64,000 nucleotides of DNA from Viola odorata. Lineage: Eukaryota > Streptophyta > Magnoliopsida > Malpighiales > Violaceae. Numbering within the stretch: the first letter of the stretch is position 1; each line of letters begins with the position of its first letter. Below the pieces are notes generated by a model, which was not told where the DNA came from, did no database searches, and worked only from the letters and a program-made list of their open reading frames with translations. The stretch is from positions 42,333,475 to 42,397,474 of the forward strand of contig OY829545.1 in NCBI GenBank assembly GCA_963691705.1. The letters run 5' to 3'. Position numbers and translations under genes: made by a program. Positions 33,435 to 45,546 of the stretch are shown in pieces.

Positions 33435-33930
33435 ACTTTTTTTCAAATTCGGGATTTTGTATGTATTGGAACCTAGGATTCTCAATATTTCAATCATGCA
33501 TCACTGTAGAGTGATGAAAATGTTGTTTGATTTCTTATCTGAAAACTCACTAAAGGACTTTTCAACAGTTGTAACTAATTACACAACTGACCTTGCATAC
33601 TCTTTCTCTTGGAAAAACTGTATTGCTCTAAAAAAACCTAAATCCAACACGTTTAAATCAGGGGAATTAGGTGGTTGGCACATATTTTGACATTCAATCC
33701 TATACTACTAGCAAAAAATCAACATCATCTTCACAGATATGAGTCTTTGTATTGTCTTGGTGAATTAGAATTGGATCCATCGTGCTATCCCTAAGCCATT
33801 TATCTTTAATTGTAGGTAAAAAAAATTCAATCATAAATATTCTGATGACATCTCGGTTGATCTTAGTGATTGGCTTTAGTTCTAAGTACCAGCTAATCTA
33901 TTTGCACTAGACCTAATAGCAGCTACCTCA
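33435..33930 (-). pseudogene. Plant mariner-like transposase remnant (DD39D type)
   Basis: On the minus strand from about 33930 the frames read ITKINRDVIRIFMIEFFLP, then DPILIHQDNTKTHI with the second catalytic aspartate, and after two stops QPPNSPDLNVLDLGFFRAIQ with the third. The spacing and the NSPDLNVLDLGFF signature are those of plant mariner-like DD39D transposases. The N-terminal DNA-binding part and the first aspartate were not found, and terminal repeats were not identified. It is a dead fragment. Confidence 0.75.
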
Positions 33931-33954
33931 TAAACCAATGGAAACACTCCTATC

Positions 33955-34147
33955 CATAGTTTTAAAAATCGGACCGACTCAGTGGTCGGACCGGTGAACC
34001 AATGAACCAAAGAGGTTTTGGGTTCGGTTCAGCTATCTGATCGGATATGCAACTTGACTGGAAAAAACTGGTAGACCCGACCAGTTTTTACACAACCGAT
34101 GACCTGATCGGTTCACTATCTAATCGGCTAGGTCAGTGTTAAGTTGC
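33955..34147. repeat. GGACCGG/CCGGT-rich dispersed repeat
   Basis: Begins ATAGTTTTAAAAATCGGACC, a sequence style common at ends of dispersed plant repeats. No gene is present. Element II inserted in it; the base run before the LTR, GTTGC (34143-34147), is the expected left target copy. Confidence 0.4.
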
Positions 34148-34625
34148 TGATAACTATAATGTAACGTCAGGGGCATTTTCGTCCTTGCACCCAGCGTTAA
34201 GGCCGGAGAACGGTAGCTCCCACTAGGAGACCGCCTCTCACCCGCATAGCGATAAACCCTAGGATGGTCGACATCAGCGGGGGGGTCTCACGCTTTATCT
34301 AGCCATATGCACAGCGTTATCCCATCCCATGTAGGCCATGACGTCATTTAAGGTATTTAGGCGTTATCTTCCCTAGATAACGCTCACCCCCTAGAGATAA
34401 AGCTCATAATTTGTCTATAAATACCCCAACATGCAAGATTTGAGGTAAGCTTAAGATTGCTGGCCAAAACTCTGCTATTTTCACCATCCTCACTAACTTA
34501 AGCATCAGAGTATCTACGCCAGAGACCCCCTCCGGCGCCTTGCAGGTACATCGGACGGCGGTGAACAGTAACTTCAAAAAGCCATTTTCCCCTTCTGCCC
34601 TCCATCAAGAGACCAGATCTTATCA
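34148..34625 (+). repeat. 5' LTR of element II (478 bp)
   Basis: Starts TGATAACTATAATG and ends CCAGATCTTATCA. It has the blocks GGATGGTCGACATCAGCG, CATGACGTCATTTAAGG, a hairpin CGTTATCTTCCCTAGATAACG, TATA box TCTATAAATACC near 34414, and CGGCGCCTTGCAGGTAC. Confidence 0.8.
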
Positions 34626-34711
34626 AATTGGTGCTTTCATTGAGAGCTTTGGTCCTATTAAGTAAGTGTCCTTAATAGTCAAGCTCTATTTTTCTTGGGG
34701 ATCAAAGGATC

Positions 34712-36685
34712 ATGGCTTCTGATTCAGATCCTATACCACCTCAGTCTTTTGGTCTTTCTTTTGCTACCCGCAGAGAGTTTTTTCCTTTTGCTACTACTGC
34801 TATTTCTACCACGATGCAGGAAACTCCTCAGGGAACATTAGATTTCTCCTTTGGGGAAACAACGGGAACACCTTTTTCCCAGATGCATATCCCCCTCTCT
34901 CAGATGGCAGGATCTAGCCATTCCACTCCCATTTCAAGAGGATCCGTGATGGATAGTGCAAGCAACCCTCTTGTGAATTCAATATCAGCTCTTCATGCTC
35001 AGCTAGATCACTTAACTGAGTTAGCTGCCGGGTTTACACCCAATATCTCAAGGCCTAGCGTTCCTTCTCACATAGTTTTTACTCCATCTATTGTCACCGA
35101 TCGTCCACTATCACCCCGGCAGCCTAGGACCATCCCGCTGACCACACCCGTAATGACAGCCCCTGCCAATTTCATGCAACTCGCTTATAGACAAGTGGAA
35201 CCTTCTGCGCAGCACACGCGAGAAATCCCTATTTCTCAAGAGGAACGATGGCATGACGAGTACAGAGATCGTTGGGATGGCAGGCGAGATGAGATGTTTA
35301 GGGACATATCCCCCAGACATAGCGAGAGATCGAGTAGTAGAAGATATCGAACCTAGACGCCCAGGAGTCACAGCCGATCCCCCAGGTGACATCATGAGCA
35401 CAACCTTCAAGGTCAAAGGCATCATTTAGAGGTCTCCCTTCCCCGTCATCCGCACGAAATTCCTGATGATAATGCTGGTCACTCGTTCAGCTATCGCATA
35501 AGGCACCACAGGGTCAGTAGGCACGTGAAACTTCCTGCAGAATCGTATGATGGCACGAAGGATCCCATCTCCCACCTTAACAAGGTAAAAGACTTCGTGC
35601 AGTTTCAAACTCATAGCGATGCGGCTTTGTGCTAGATATTTATCATGACACTTTCAGGAGTAGCACGCCTCTGGTTTGAAGGAATCCCAGCGGGGTCGAT
35701 TGATAGTTTTCCACAGCTAGAAGCTAAGTTTTGGAGCCGATTTAGCACGATTGTTCCTATCAAGAAATCTACAACGGCGTTATTTGATATCCATCGAAAA
35801 CCTCAGGAATCCTTGAAGGACTTCCTTAGTCGCTTTGATCTCGAAATGTCGTTGACACCAGGCGTTACCATTGATTTTGCGGTGGAAGCCTTGAAACACA
35901 ATTGTTGCTATGGGAAGTTATGAGATACGTTAATGGTGGATCCCTCACCGACCCTGGATGCGTTAAGGCTGAAAGCTCATAATTATGCGAGGATGGAGGA
36001 AGAAGAAAATAGAGACAGAATTTGAAATATGCCACAAGACGCACATCCTACTCCTAATGCTCATGCTAGCACGACCCCGGACACTCGTCCAAGTGACGAC
36101 TATGGCCATCGGAAAGATCATATCCCTAGGGCCTCAAATCGGCAAAAGGGCAATTTTTCGAGAGGAAGGCCTGGTAATTCTCCGACCAGACGACAAATAG
36201 ATCCACCAAAGGGCCGAGTGTATGACCCTGAACTTCCTTCTCTCATACTTCTGAGAGCGGAAATCTTAGCGATCATCCAACAACGGAACCTGCCCATTCG
36301 TTATCCAGCTCCCGTAAAACCAGGGGTAATTATGGGAGGAAGGGAAAATGCTTTTTGTAAATTCCACAAAGTCAAAGGACACTTCACGGATGTATGCAGA
36401 GAGTTAAATTTAGCAATAGAGCGTTTAGTGGAAGAAGGTTACCTCAGAGAGTTTGCCACTAAGGCGAGAGAAGAAGCCAGAGGCAACTCAACAGGTAAAA
36501 CGTCAGACGGCAGACAAGCACCCCCTCACCCCCCTAGAAACAATGATATCCCTGGTGGAAGAATGAGAGAGACGTTAACAGTCCACGATGACGACATTCC
36601 CATCATCAATATTATTGCTGGTGGCACGCCGTATCTTGATGAGCCTGTGCAGTTAACGCCCAATTTAGGGGAAAAGCGTAAATGA
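34712..36685 (+). pseudogene. Element II gag, at least five in-frame stops
   Basis: One frame of 658 codons starting MASDSDPIPPQSFG. Stops fall at 35354-35356, near 35387, near 35634, at 35921-35923 and near 36025. All are explicable by C-to-T change at Arg or Gln codons by comparison with elements 0 and III. Otherwise the Gag order is complete: Ser-rich N-terminus, Arg/Ser block, SYDGTKDPISHLNK, FPQLEAKFWSRF, zinc-knuckle-like CKFHKVKGHFTDVC, and an end GEKRK followed by TGA. Protease continues in the same frame after that TGA. Confidence 0.85.
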
Positions 36686-39600
36686 GAAAGCACGTTAATA
36701 AAAAGTGAGGTGATAAGTGCATTGGATCGAATGATATTGTCCTTCTCTAAGGAGGACGAGAAAGGTGTCGTCTTCCCACATAACGATGCATTAGTGGTTA
36801 CACCCGTTATCGGTAATCATGGAGTTAGGAGAACTCTTATTGACAATGGAAGCACGGTAAATTTATTTTCATTAGAGGCGTACAACCTCATGAAGTGTCC
36901 TGACAGCGAGCTGACACCTTGCAAGAAGCCAATAATGAGAGTAGACGGGGTTCCAATCTCCGTGATTGGAGTCACCTTGTTGCTAGTGTACTTTAGAGAA
37001 GATAAGTCCAAGCGGTCGGAGGAGTTGTTATTCTTGGTCGTAGATTTAACTTTGCCATATAACGCCATACTTGGACGACCGTTCCTCAATCATTTTGGGG
37101 CAGCGATATCTCAAAGGCACTTGAGGATGAAATATCCCTCATGGGATGGGGTAGTCTCGGTCAAAGGCGACTAGAAGCTAGCGGCTGAATGTTACCTACT
37201 CATGACTCAAAAGAGTTGCGACCGTTATGTATGTGTGACAGATGACCCCTTCAAGCAGAAAGATGAAAAGCGCACCCAGCAGGTGGATAAGATGGTGCCA
37301 GTTCCCATTAGCGGAATCAGAGAAGAAAATTTCCTGGTCAGTGAAAAGTTAAGCCTAGATGAGAACGCGCAGTTAGCTCAATTATTAAATAAGTGCAAAG
37401 GAGAATTCGCTTGGACGCCCACGGATATGCCTGGAATTTCACGAGAAGTAGCAGAGCATCGACTTAACGTTGACCCTAACATCAAGCCAGTTCAGCAAAA
37501 ACGGCGAGCGTTCTCTACAGAAAAGGCGATAGCCATTGAGAAGGAGGTATCGAAACTTCTGGATACGGATTTTATTCGGGAGGTTCAATACCCGACGTGG
37601 TTAGCTAACCCTGTTCTAGTTCCGAAACCTAACGGAGATTGGCGCATGTGTATTGATTTCACTGATTTAAACGATGCCTGTCCCAAAGATTGCTACCCTC
37701 TTCCTCGAATCGACCAGTTGGTCGACCAGACTGCCGGGTATGCATATCTAAGCTCCTTAGAAGCCAACTCCGGGTACCACCAAATCCCCATGGCTATGGA
37801 AGATGAGGAAAAAACTGCTTTTATCACTCCAAAAGCCACCTACTATTACACGGCGATGCCATTTGGTCTAAAAAATGCTGGAGCCACGTTTCAGCGCATG
37901 GCAAACAAGGTTTTCGAGAAGCAAATTGGGAAGAAAGTAGAGGCATATGTGGATGACGTATTAATAAAAAGCTGAAGCTTCGAGGACCACTTAGCGGATT
38001 TGGAGGAAGTATTCGAAGTAATGAGAGAATACCAAATGAAGCTCAACCCCAATAAATGCATGTTTGCATTTCAAACGGGTAAGTTTTTAGGCTATGTGGT
38101 TAGTCAAAAAGGCATCCAGCCCAACCCGTCGAAAATCAAAGCCATCCATGACATGGTATCTCCTCGAACAGGCAAAGAAGTACAAAAACTTACAGGGCGC
38201 ATTATCGCTCTAGGACGATTCATTTCCAAGCAAGGCGAGAGATGCCTACCATTCTTCAAGGTTATTCGTAAAAAGGCTCGTTTCGGATGGACAGAAGAAT
38301 GTGAAGAAGCGTTTGATGTCATAAAGACCTACCTTTCTTCTGACCTGGTACTAATAAGACCAGAGCCAGGTGATACTCTGTATTTATATTTGGGTGTCGT
38401 TGATGAGGTGGTCAGTGTTATCCTCGTGTGAAATGACAGTCATGTTCATCACCCTGTATTCTTCGTTAGTCATATTTTGAAAGATGTCGAGCTATGATAC
38501 GCTCGCATTAAAAAACTAGCATTCGCGTTAGTGCAGGCAACGCGAAAAATGGACCTGTACTTTTAGGCCCACCCCGTCATCGTGCTTACAGATCAACCTT
38601 TGAAAAGGATTTTCAGAAAGCCTGATTCTTCAAGAAGGATGTTAATTTGGGCCATTGAACTTGAGTAGTACGGATTACAGTATAAGGCCCGACCATCTAT
38701 AAAAGCTCAAGTGCTAGCAGACTTCATAGCGAAATGCACGTTTGCGCAAGATCCATTGACGGACCTACCAGAAGAAGAAAAGGAGGACTTGGATCTTCCG
38801 TTCCCGAAAACCTACACTAGCCTATGGGTTATCCATGTGGATGGTGCCAAAAAATCAAGAGCTAACCGGAGCCGGAATTTTCATGACCAGGCCGCACGGC
38901 ATACAGATACGATATGTCATCTGAATCTTACAACCGTTATCTAACAACGCGGCAGAGTATGAGGCGTTGCTAGCTGGACTCAGAATAGGAAGAAGTTTCT
39001 CCACCAAAACCATACATGACACTGGAATGATGGGAGACTTGCGACTGAAGATATGTGGAGATTCCAAATTAATAATAGACCAAGTCTTGGGAAACTCTCA
39101 AGCCAGAGAGCCCATCATGGTTCAATATCTCTCTAAAGTGAAACGCGTGTTGATAGAAATAAAGAAAAGTGGTATGCAGATCAGCTTTGAGCACATCCCT
39201 CAAGAGGATAACGCTGAGGCAGACAACCTCACCAAAATCGCAGTGAACCCGGAAGCATCCATGCCCAAGGGCGTGTACTACGGAGAGATATCTGTGCCTT
39301 CTTTCACGGAAGAACAAGTGTCGCTTTGCGTCGAAGAAATTAAAAATGATTGGCGAATCCCCGTGATAAAATACTTGAAGCACGATGAGTTACCTGCGGA
39401 TAACGCCGAAAAGAGAAAAGTCTTGAAGTAAGAGGCACGGTGCACATATTATGACTGAGAACTGATCCGGAAATACTTCTCTCATCAAGCCGCCAAGTGC
39501 ATAACGGAGCAAGAAGGCCTCCACACTTTGCGAGAAATCCACGAAGGGATATGCGGCATGCATGTGTCTGGCGGCACTATGGCCGAGTAGGTTTTTCAGA

Positions 39601-40553
39601 CGGGATTCTATTAGCCCACCATTTGTAGGGACTGCGATACCTTCGTGCGAACTTGTCAGAAATGTCAGGAATTTGCTAAGATTCCCCATCGACCTGCCAC
39701 GGAAATTTCCAAAATTGCTGCTCCTTGCCCGTTTCCAAAAGCCAAGTCTCAGCTAAAATTTGTGGTCATGGCGGTGGATTATTTCACGAAATGGGCAGAA
39801 GCGGAAGCAGTAGCTAACATCACCACGGAAAAGATTTGGCATTTCTTCAAACACTAAGTCATTATGCGATTCGGTGTACCTCGCGTATTAGTCAGCGATA
39901 ACGGAACACAATTTACGAGTCAGTTTTTTAAAGATAAGTGCGCGGAATTTCAGATCGAACAAAGGTTCTCTTCCGTGGCACACCCACAGACTAATGGTCA
40001 AGCGGAGGTAACCAACTACAGCATCCTTAGCGGCATCAAGAAGAACTTGGAAGGTTCTAAGAAGAAATGGGCAGATGAGCTAACATACGTGATGTGGGTG
40101 TATCGCATGACTGTCAAAACCAGCACAGGAGAAACTCTCTTCGCGTTAGCTTTCGGCACTGAGGTCGTCATGCCTGTAGAGATTGGCACCTTGAACTTAA
40201 GGGTGACATACTTCAAAGAAGAGATAAATGAATAGAGGTTACGGGCTAACCTCGACGCGTTACCAGAGTTACAAGAGGAAACTCTTCTGAAAACGCTGCA
40301 TTATAAGAGAAAAATGGCACGTTATCACAATAGGCGAGTCAGAGAACGACTGATCATGGCAGGAGATCTAGTGCTTAGAGATAAACGAGCGGCTGGACAA
40401 CGCATGGGAAAACTCAGTCCAAACTGGGATGGCCCATACCGCGTTACCCGCGTCATCAGAAAGGGAGCATATCACTTGGCAACACTTGACGGTACTCCCA
40501 TACCAAACTCTTGGAACATAGCTCGTTTGAAATTATATCATGCTAGAGTCTGA
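36686..40553 (+). pseudogene. Element II pol (PR-RT-RNaseH-aRNH-IN)
   Basis: Protease has LIDNGSTVN (about 36835). RT runs about 37400-38130 with KPNGDWRMCIDFTDLNDACP and AYVDDVLIKS, followed directly by TGA. The gypsy RNase H lies at about 38280-38740. A second, archaeal-type RNase H (about 38820-39250: VIHVDGAKK, NNAAEYEALLAGL-like, CGDSKLIIDQ) marks the Tat lineage. Integrase has a zinc-binding HHCC region (39480-39680), then VMAVDYFTKWAEAE, VSDNGTQFTSQFF and HPQTNGQAEVTN, so all three catalytic residues are encoded. It ends with the GPYRVTRVIRKGAYHL module at 40430. More than ten stops and some frameshifts make it inactive. Confidence 0.88.
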
Positions 40554-40649
40554 TATCCCCTTTATGCGATAATATTAATAACATGCTTTAACAAGCGAAT
40601 CGAGAATATTTCTTGTGCACTCTGTGGTTGATAACGTGCAGATAACGAA

Positions 40650-41160
40650 GGGTGCTAGGAGTGAAAATCCTATCCTTGTGACAACCGCTCCTGATCAGAC
40701 GGCTCACTAAGACGAGGCACGCCCTAGCATACGTAAAGATTCAACGCCGGGAGTGAAAATCTTATCCTTGTGACAACCGTGCTAATACAGACGACTCACT
40801 AAGACGAGGCATACCCCGGCACCCCTAGGAGTGAAAATCCTATCCTTGTGACAACCGTGCTAATACAGACGGCTCACTAATACGAGGCACACCCCGGCAC
40901 CCCTAGGAGTGAAAATCCTATCCTTGTGACAACCGTACCAATACAGACGGCTCACTAAGACGAGGCACGCCCCAGGGAAATGAAGACTCCACCCTAGAAG
41001 TGAAAATCCTATCCTTGTGGCGACCTTACTAATACAGACGACACACTAAGACGAGGCACGCTCTGGGGATGCGAGAAATCAACGTTTGGAAGTGAAAATT
41101 CTATCCTTGTGACAACCGCTCCTGATCAGACGGCTCACTAAGATGAGGCATGCTCTAGGC
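40650..41160. repeat. Six imperfect repeats (78-92 bp) after element II pol
   Basis: The core GTGAAAATCCTATCCTTGTG begins at 40661, 40753, 40831, 40909, 41000 and 41092. Each core is followed by ACAACCG..CAGACGRCTCACTAAGACGAGGCAYGCC. The equivalent array in element III is at 56955-57400. Confidence 0.9.
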
Positions 41161-41278
41161 TGATCGTGGACACTTGAAACAACAACGGATATCCCAGCCA
41201 GTAACCGGACGGCAAATACCCGGTGAAGTAGGGCTGGACAGATATCCCTATGGCAAAAGCAATGCCCCAACAAACCCG

Positions 41279-41523
41279 TTATCTAGGGAAGATAATGCCT
41301 GAGTCCATCGAGTGACGTCATGCAAGGTCTGGGGTGGGATAACGTCGTGGATATCGTGTGAGACCCCCCCCCCCCCCCCCGCTGATATCGACCATCCTAG
41401 TGCTCTTAGTTAGGTGAGGGGCGATGGCTACAGTGTCGGGCGTTCAAGGGAAGGTACAATACTCCGACCTTGACGCTGGGTGCAAAGACGAAAATGCCCC
41501 TAGAGTCATGTCAATAGTTATCA
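41279..41523 (-). repeat. Inverted partial Tat LTR (U3 side)
   Basis: On the minus strand from 41523: TGATAACTATTGACATG, GGGGCATTTTCGTC, TTGCACCCAGCGTCAAGG, GGATGGTCGATATCAGCG, GACGTTATCCCACCCCAG. This parallels the first half of the 34148-34625 LTR but is visibly diverged from it. It breaks off at the hairpin GTTATCTAGGGAAGATAA. A C-run of about 18 lies near 41367-41384. Confidence 0.8.
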
Positions 41524-41707
41524 TAAGACCAACCGAAAATGAGCCCAGGTGTTTACCAAGGGCTGCCGCTTTATTTTCAGTCTTGCTTGTTTGCAGTTTA
41601 TTCGAGGACGGAGGCTCGAATATCGAAGGTCGCGTCTTTCTACATTGTTCTTTTATAAGGCCTATAAATTGATTCTTCTTTCGCGCTGAAATTTCACATC
41701 TTTTATC

Positions 41708-42148
41708 ATGGATACTTTGACCAAGAATTTCCTGATCTCCAAAGCTCATACCCTGAAGAATCTTACTGAGGCCGACGTCAGTTTCCTAGAGAGCATGCTG
41801 ACTAAAACCTCTGAGGACGTCCTGGAGCTTCAGGGGATGATGACCCCTCTACTGTCTAGGCAAGGAGTTGTTTCTATGGAGGACTTTAGTCCCATAGAGA
41901 ACGTGTCTAAGATGGCCACTGCGGTCTCTCGCATCGAGGTGACCATTGCTATGTTGCAGTATAGGAAGGACCTGCTGGTGTGCTGCTTGAAGGGCATGAG
42001 GGTTTCTTCCTCTGAACTGAATTCCATTGCGGACGCTCTGAGAGAGATTCCTACTGTGATAGAGGACGACGATGCTCTGTGCTTGACTGATCGTAACCGC
42101 CCCTATGTTTTTCCTTTTATGTTGTGTTGTACGCGCTTAGGCGCTTAG
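41708..42148 (+). CDS. Antisense-type gene A, copy in element II region, extended end
   Basis: 146 residues, starting MDTLTKNFLISKAHTLKNLT. It is collinear with A at 6271 and 49043 through LREIPTVIEDDDA. The usual stop is then lost and about 20 unrelated residues (RPYVFPFMLCCTRLGA) are added. TATA-like CCTATAAATTG lies near 41660 and AATAAATAAAAA near 42166. It belongs to the inverted LTR-A-B block, so it is on the same strand as the neighbouring gag-pol, unlike A in an intact element. Confidence 0.65.
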   Translation: MDTLTKNFLISKAHTLKNLTEADVSFLESMLTKTSEDVLELQGMMTPLLSRQGVVSMEDFSPIENVSKMATAVSRIEVTIAMLQYRKDLLVCCLKGMRVSSSELNSIADALREIPTVIEDDDALCLTDRNRPYVFPFMLCCTRLGA

Positions 42149-42608
42149 GTCGTTTAGGCCATAAATAAATAAAAATGCATTTTCTACTATCTCTTTTGTT
42201 ATCTTCTGCTTCTGATGTCGTATGAATCGTCAGGTCAGTTGGGGCGGTTGTAAGCCCAACCGAAAACAAGTCTCCTATACGACGTACCCTCGCAATATTG
42301 GCGTTCCTTATTCGCCAATTAACAATAAATGTTTTATTCAATCGTTTCTTGTATTTGACTTTATGCTGCACTTCCAATGGCGAATGATTGGGCAGTTTTT
42401 TTGGTGCCTCCTAATTAGCGCAGATTACCAGCAGGTGCAATCACGCTAGATCAGATTCTGTAATTATGATAATTCTTCTCGAAATGCATTAATTATCCTG
42501 GTGCGAAAAAGCAGGAAAGTCTCTTTGCCATGACTATTTAATGGGGTTTTCCTTTCTTCTTTCTATTCATCCTCATTTCATTTCATTGTTGAAATCGCTT
42601 GCCATTTC

Positions 42609-43127
42609 ATGGCTGACTCATATTCCTTGGATGCTGCCGAACACGAGTCTCCTCCAACTTCTCCAGATTCTGACAATCCTTCTCCCTCATGCCTGAAAAG
42701 GCGATTCCCTCGTCGTAAGAATCGTAAGAGGTCGAAGAAGAAGACCTCCGAGGCTGCCAACGTGTCTTCTGACCTCTACGTCCCTTCCGTACGAAAGGGT
42801 GATGAACTATTTCCTCACATCAGTCGTTTCTTGGAAAGAGATTCTGCTGGTCATATCGGTTCTGACATTACGGCACCCACTGTCAAGGGGAGTTCAAGCA
42901 CGATTGTTACAAAGGGGAAAAGTCCTTTGGAGGATCCTCCGTCAAAGCTAGGTCAAGAGAGAAGGGTTGACGAGCCTTTCCCTCGTCCCAATAATGAAGA
43001 TTGGAAAACGAAGAAAAGAGGCAAGAACGGAGGAAGCTTATACGCTCCTAATGATTCTTGGCAAAAAACACATCTCTTTCTCCTCGATGTGACATTACGC
43101 GAGCCGCCAAAAGAGATGAAGAGGTGA
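42609..43127 (+). pseudogene. Gene B, copy in element II region, fused to foreign 3' end
   Basis: Starts MADSYSLDAAEHESPPTSP and has the family hallmark TSPDSDNPSPS and basic patch RRFPRRKNRKRSKKK. The end no longer resembles copy III: after about residue 140 it reads through the junction at about 43060 into sequence antisense to the truncated D, giving a chimeric tail. The frame is open for 172 residues. Confidence 0.6.
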
Positions 43128-44879
43128 GAGCGTTGTTATCACCTTCCACCCCTAAAATCTGGAAGGCTCCCTCCCGAAGGCCACCCAAATTAACTTGGTG
43201 GGTGACAGGCCCAGAGGAAGCGAACGTACTCAAACTGAGCATCACATCAGAAGCCACGTTGCCCTTTTCATCGGGAGGCGGGGATACAGGAACAAGAAAT
43301 AAAGTAGCCGGAGAAGGAGGGCGATAAGAAGAGCCTCCCATTTCAGACACAAAGGACCCAGGAGCAGTGAACATTTCAAAATTGCGGCCCATCACATCTG
43401 AAGAAAAACCCATGGGGATAGAGGAAGAGTGAAGAGGAGAGGACTCAACAAAAGGGTGAAAATCATCATCAACGTTAACACCCCGGGATGATTCAGGAAG
43501 CGGACCGCCTTCCATAGAAACTCTCGGGGAAGAGTTAACACCGGACAACGTTTGACCGACCGGGCTACTTTGAAAGTCATGACGGGCCTTCTTTTTACGG
43601 CTCTCGAGAAAATTGGTGAAGGACATATTCTCGTTAGGAAGATAATGAGCGGAAGCGGTACTAGTTTCCTAAAAGAACAAAAACGCACTAAGAAGGCAGC
43701 GAGGGAATAAAGAAAAATGATAGGGACAATAAGTGAAAGTACTTGAGTAGATGTGGAAACTAGAGGAATTCCTGTGAGAACTGCGTCAGCAACTGTCACT
43801 TCTAAGGGAGTAGCACCCTGAGAAAGAGCAGAACGTACGCTGCATATGTTTCTAGTTCTCTTTTTCCTCACAACACGCACCTGTGAGGAAGACGTTTGGG
43901 CAGTGTCAAGAGTAACGACAGCCTCCTGAGAAGATGGTGGGACCAAAGTAACAGTAGTAGCCCCTCCCTCAGAAGAAGGCGCAGCAACGGTAGCCGTGGC
44001 AACAACAGCGGCAGAAGCGGCGGCAGTAGCAACGGCTTTTTCTCTTTGCTTCTGGGCCCGTCTCTTTTTTCTTCTTATGTATTTTGGTTCCCAACCGGGC
44101 GGAGGCACTGCATATTCACGAAATAATGTCAGTGTTAGTACTCCTCTGAAATATAAAAAAAAGTGGGCTAAATACTCACCAACTTTACACGCTTGAATAT
44201 CCACCCCGTTGGCCACATCACGGGTATCGACACTAAATTCTAGTTGGAGTAGTTTCTGTAGCCAGCCGTCCTCTGCAGAAGAAAGTGGTTTTCTACTACC
44301 CTAGGCATCGTCTTTAATTTTATGATTGAAACTCGTCCTCCACTAGGGATCGGGTAGGTCAACAACAAAAAACCCCTCTTTCCAACCAGCAATGGAAGAC
44401 TCAAGGTGCATGAGTTTCCAGGTGAATGGTTTTAAGGACTCATCATTGTAACGGGGTGTTATCGCTATCACCCCTCTGCGGGAATACAATTGAAAAAGGT
44501 TTTGAAGCAACAAAATAGAAGGGGACTCAATTCCCTTAAATCTACATAATGCTATGAAAGCATAGACAACGCAGAGCGTGTTGGGACTTAGTTGGGCAGG
44601 GTTCAAGTCAAATGTGGTTAACAATTGTTCTACTAATGGGTCGAAAGGAAGCCGAAACCCATAATTGAATATTTTGGCATATAATATTCTACTGTTATCG
44701 GGTAATTCACTGTTAAGGTGAAAGGATTCAGAAGCAACCTGAATAGAGCAACCAGCAGGAAATCGTGCATGGAATTCATCTAACCCCTGCTGGAGCTAGG
44801 GCAAGGAATAAAGAGAAGTTGGGGTGTTTTCAATCTTTTCTTCCCCAATGGTTTTTCTAGAACGATGAGATTTTTCCAT
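43060..44879 (-). pseudogene. Antisense gene D, element II copy, 3' end missing
   Basis: Starts at 44879 (MEKSHRSRKTIGEEKIE) and is broken by a TAG at about 44799, by a stop after VVDLPDP at 44343-44345 and by others. The Transposase_28-like domain reads FNYGFRLPFDPLVEQLL, LNPAQLSPNTLCVVYAFIAL, AITPRYNDESLKPFTWKL and WKEGFFVVDLP. An intron (donor GTGAGT near 44179, branch TACTAAC, acceptor GCAG at 44108) precedes YIRRKKRRAQKQREK and an Ala/Thr/Ser-rich linker. A later exon from about 43660 has SFTNFLESRKKKARHDFQ and HQVNLGGLREGAFQILG. The coiled-coil end is lost at the 43060 junction. A TATATATAACC box lies near 45047. Confidence 0.65.
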
Positions 44880-45546
44880 GATTAAACACAGACAAGAAAT
44901 TAGAAGGAGAAAAAGAAATAAGTGTACCTTTGTCAAGAAATGCCAGGAATTCCAGATGAAGGAGAGAGAGCAATGTAAGTTGTTTTCGAAAATGGTATCG
45001 TGTAGGAAAGGAGATAAAAAAGAAAAGAGGAGGCGCGGCGAATGTTATATATAACCTTAAAAGGGTTAAGAGAAGCGACCAGTGGGCAATCGACACATGG
45101 TGAGGTGGCGTGTTAGAAAGACACGACGCGCGCTAGAGACATAACTTTTGAAAAAGGGGAAGATGTTTCGGTTCTTGTTACTCCCTAGGGGGCGCTTGCT
45201 TCAAACGCCTCCCAAAAGGAAAGACACGTGTCCTTCCTCATCATGACTTCTTCAAATCACATTAATGAGAGGATTTCTAGCATTTAATGCTCTGAAAAGT
45301 AGCGCCAACTTTTAGCACGTGATCTTTGAGAAAGCCCGAGATAACGCCAACGATAACGCTATAAGAGCGAGCAAGCGTTAGTAGACATGATCAGCGTTAA
45401 CAACAAAATAAACCAAGACTCAAGATCTACGAGAAGAAAATAATGATTTTGCAGCATGCGCGTTATTACAAATAAATAACGTTAAATGGTTTTACGTTAC
45501 AACTTTGGAAAAATAAAGGAAAAATAAGCGAGGATTAAATCAAGCG

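Noticed and set aside
40650..41160. CRISPR-like array
   Set aside because: Repeats are long, imperfect and without unique spacers of constant size; the same array is found in another retrotransposon copy and the DNA is plant.
41367..41384. Long C-run as a biological signal
   Set aside because: Homopolymer runs at this spot also occur as G or C runs in other LTR copies (5016, 34280, 48662) and are prone to sequencing error; no function can be claimed.
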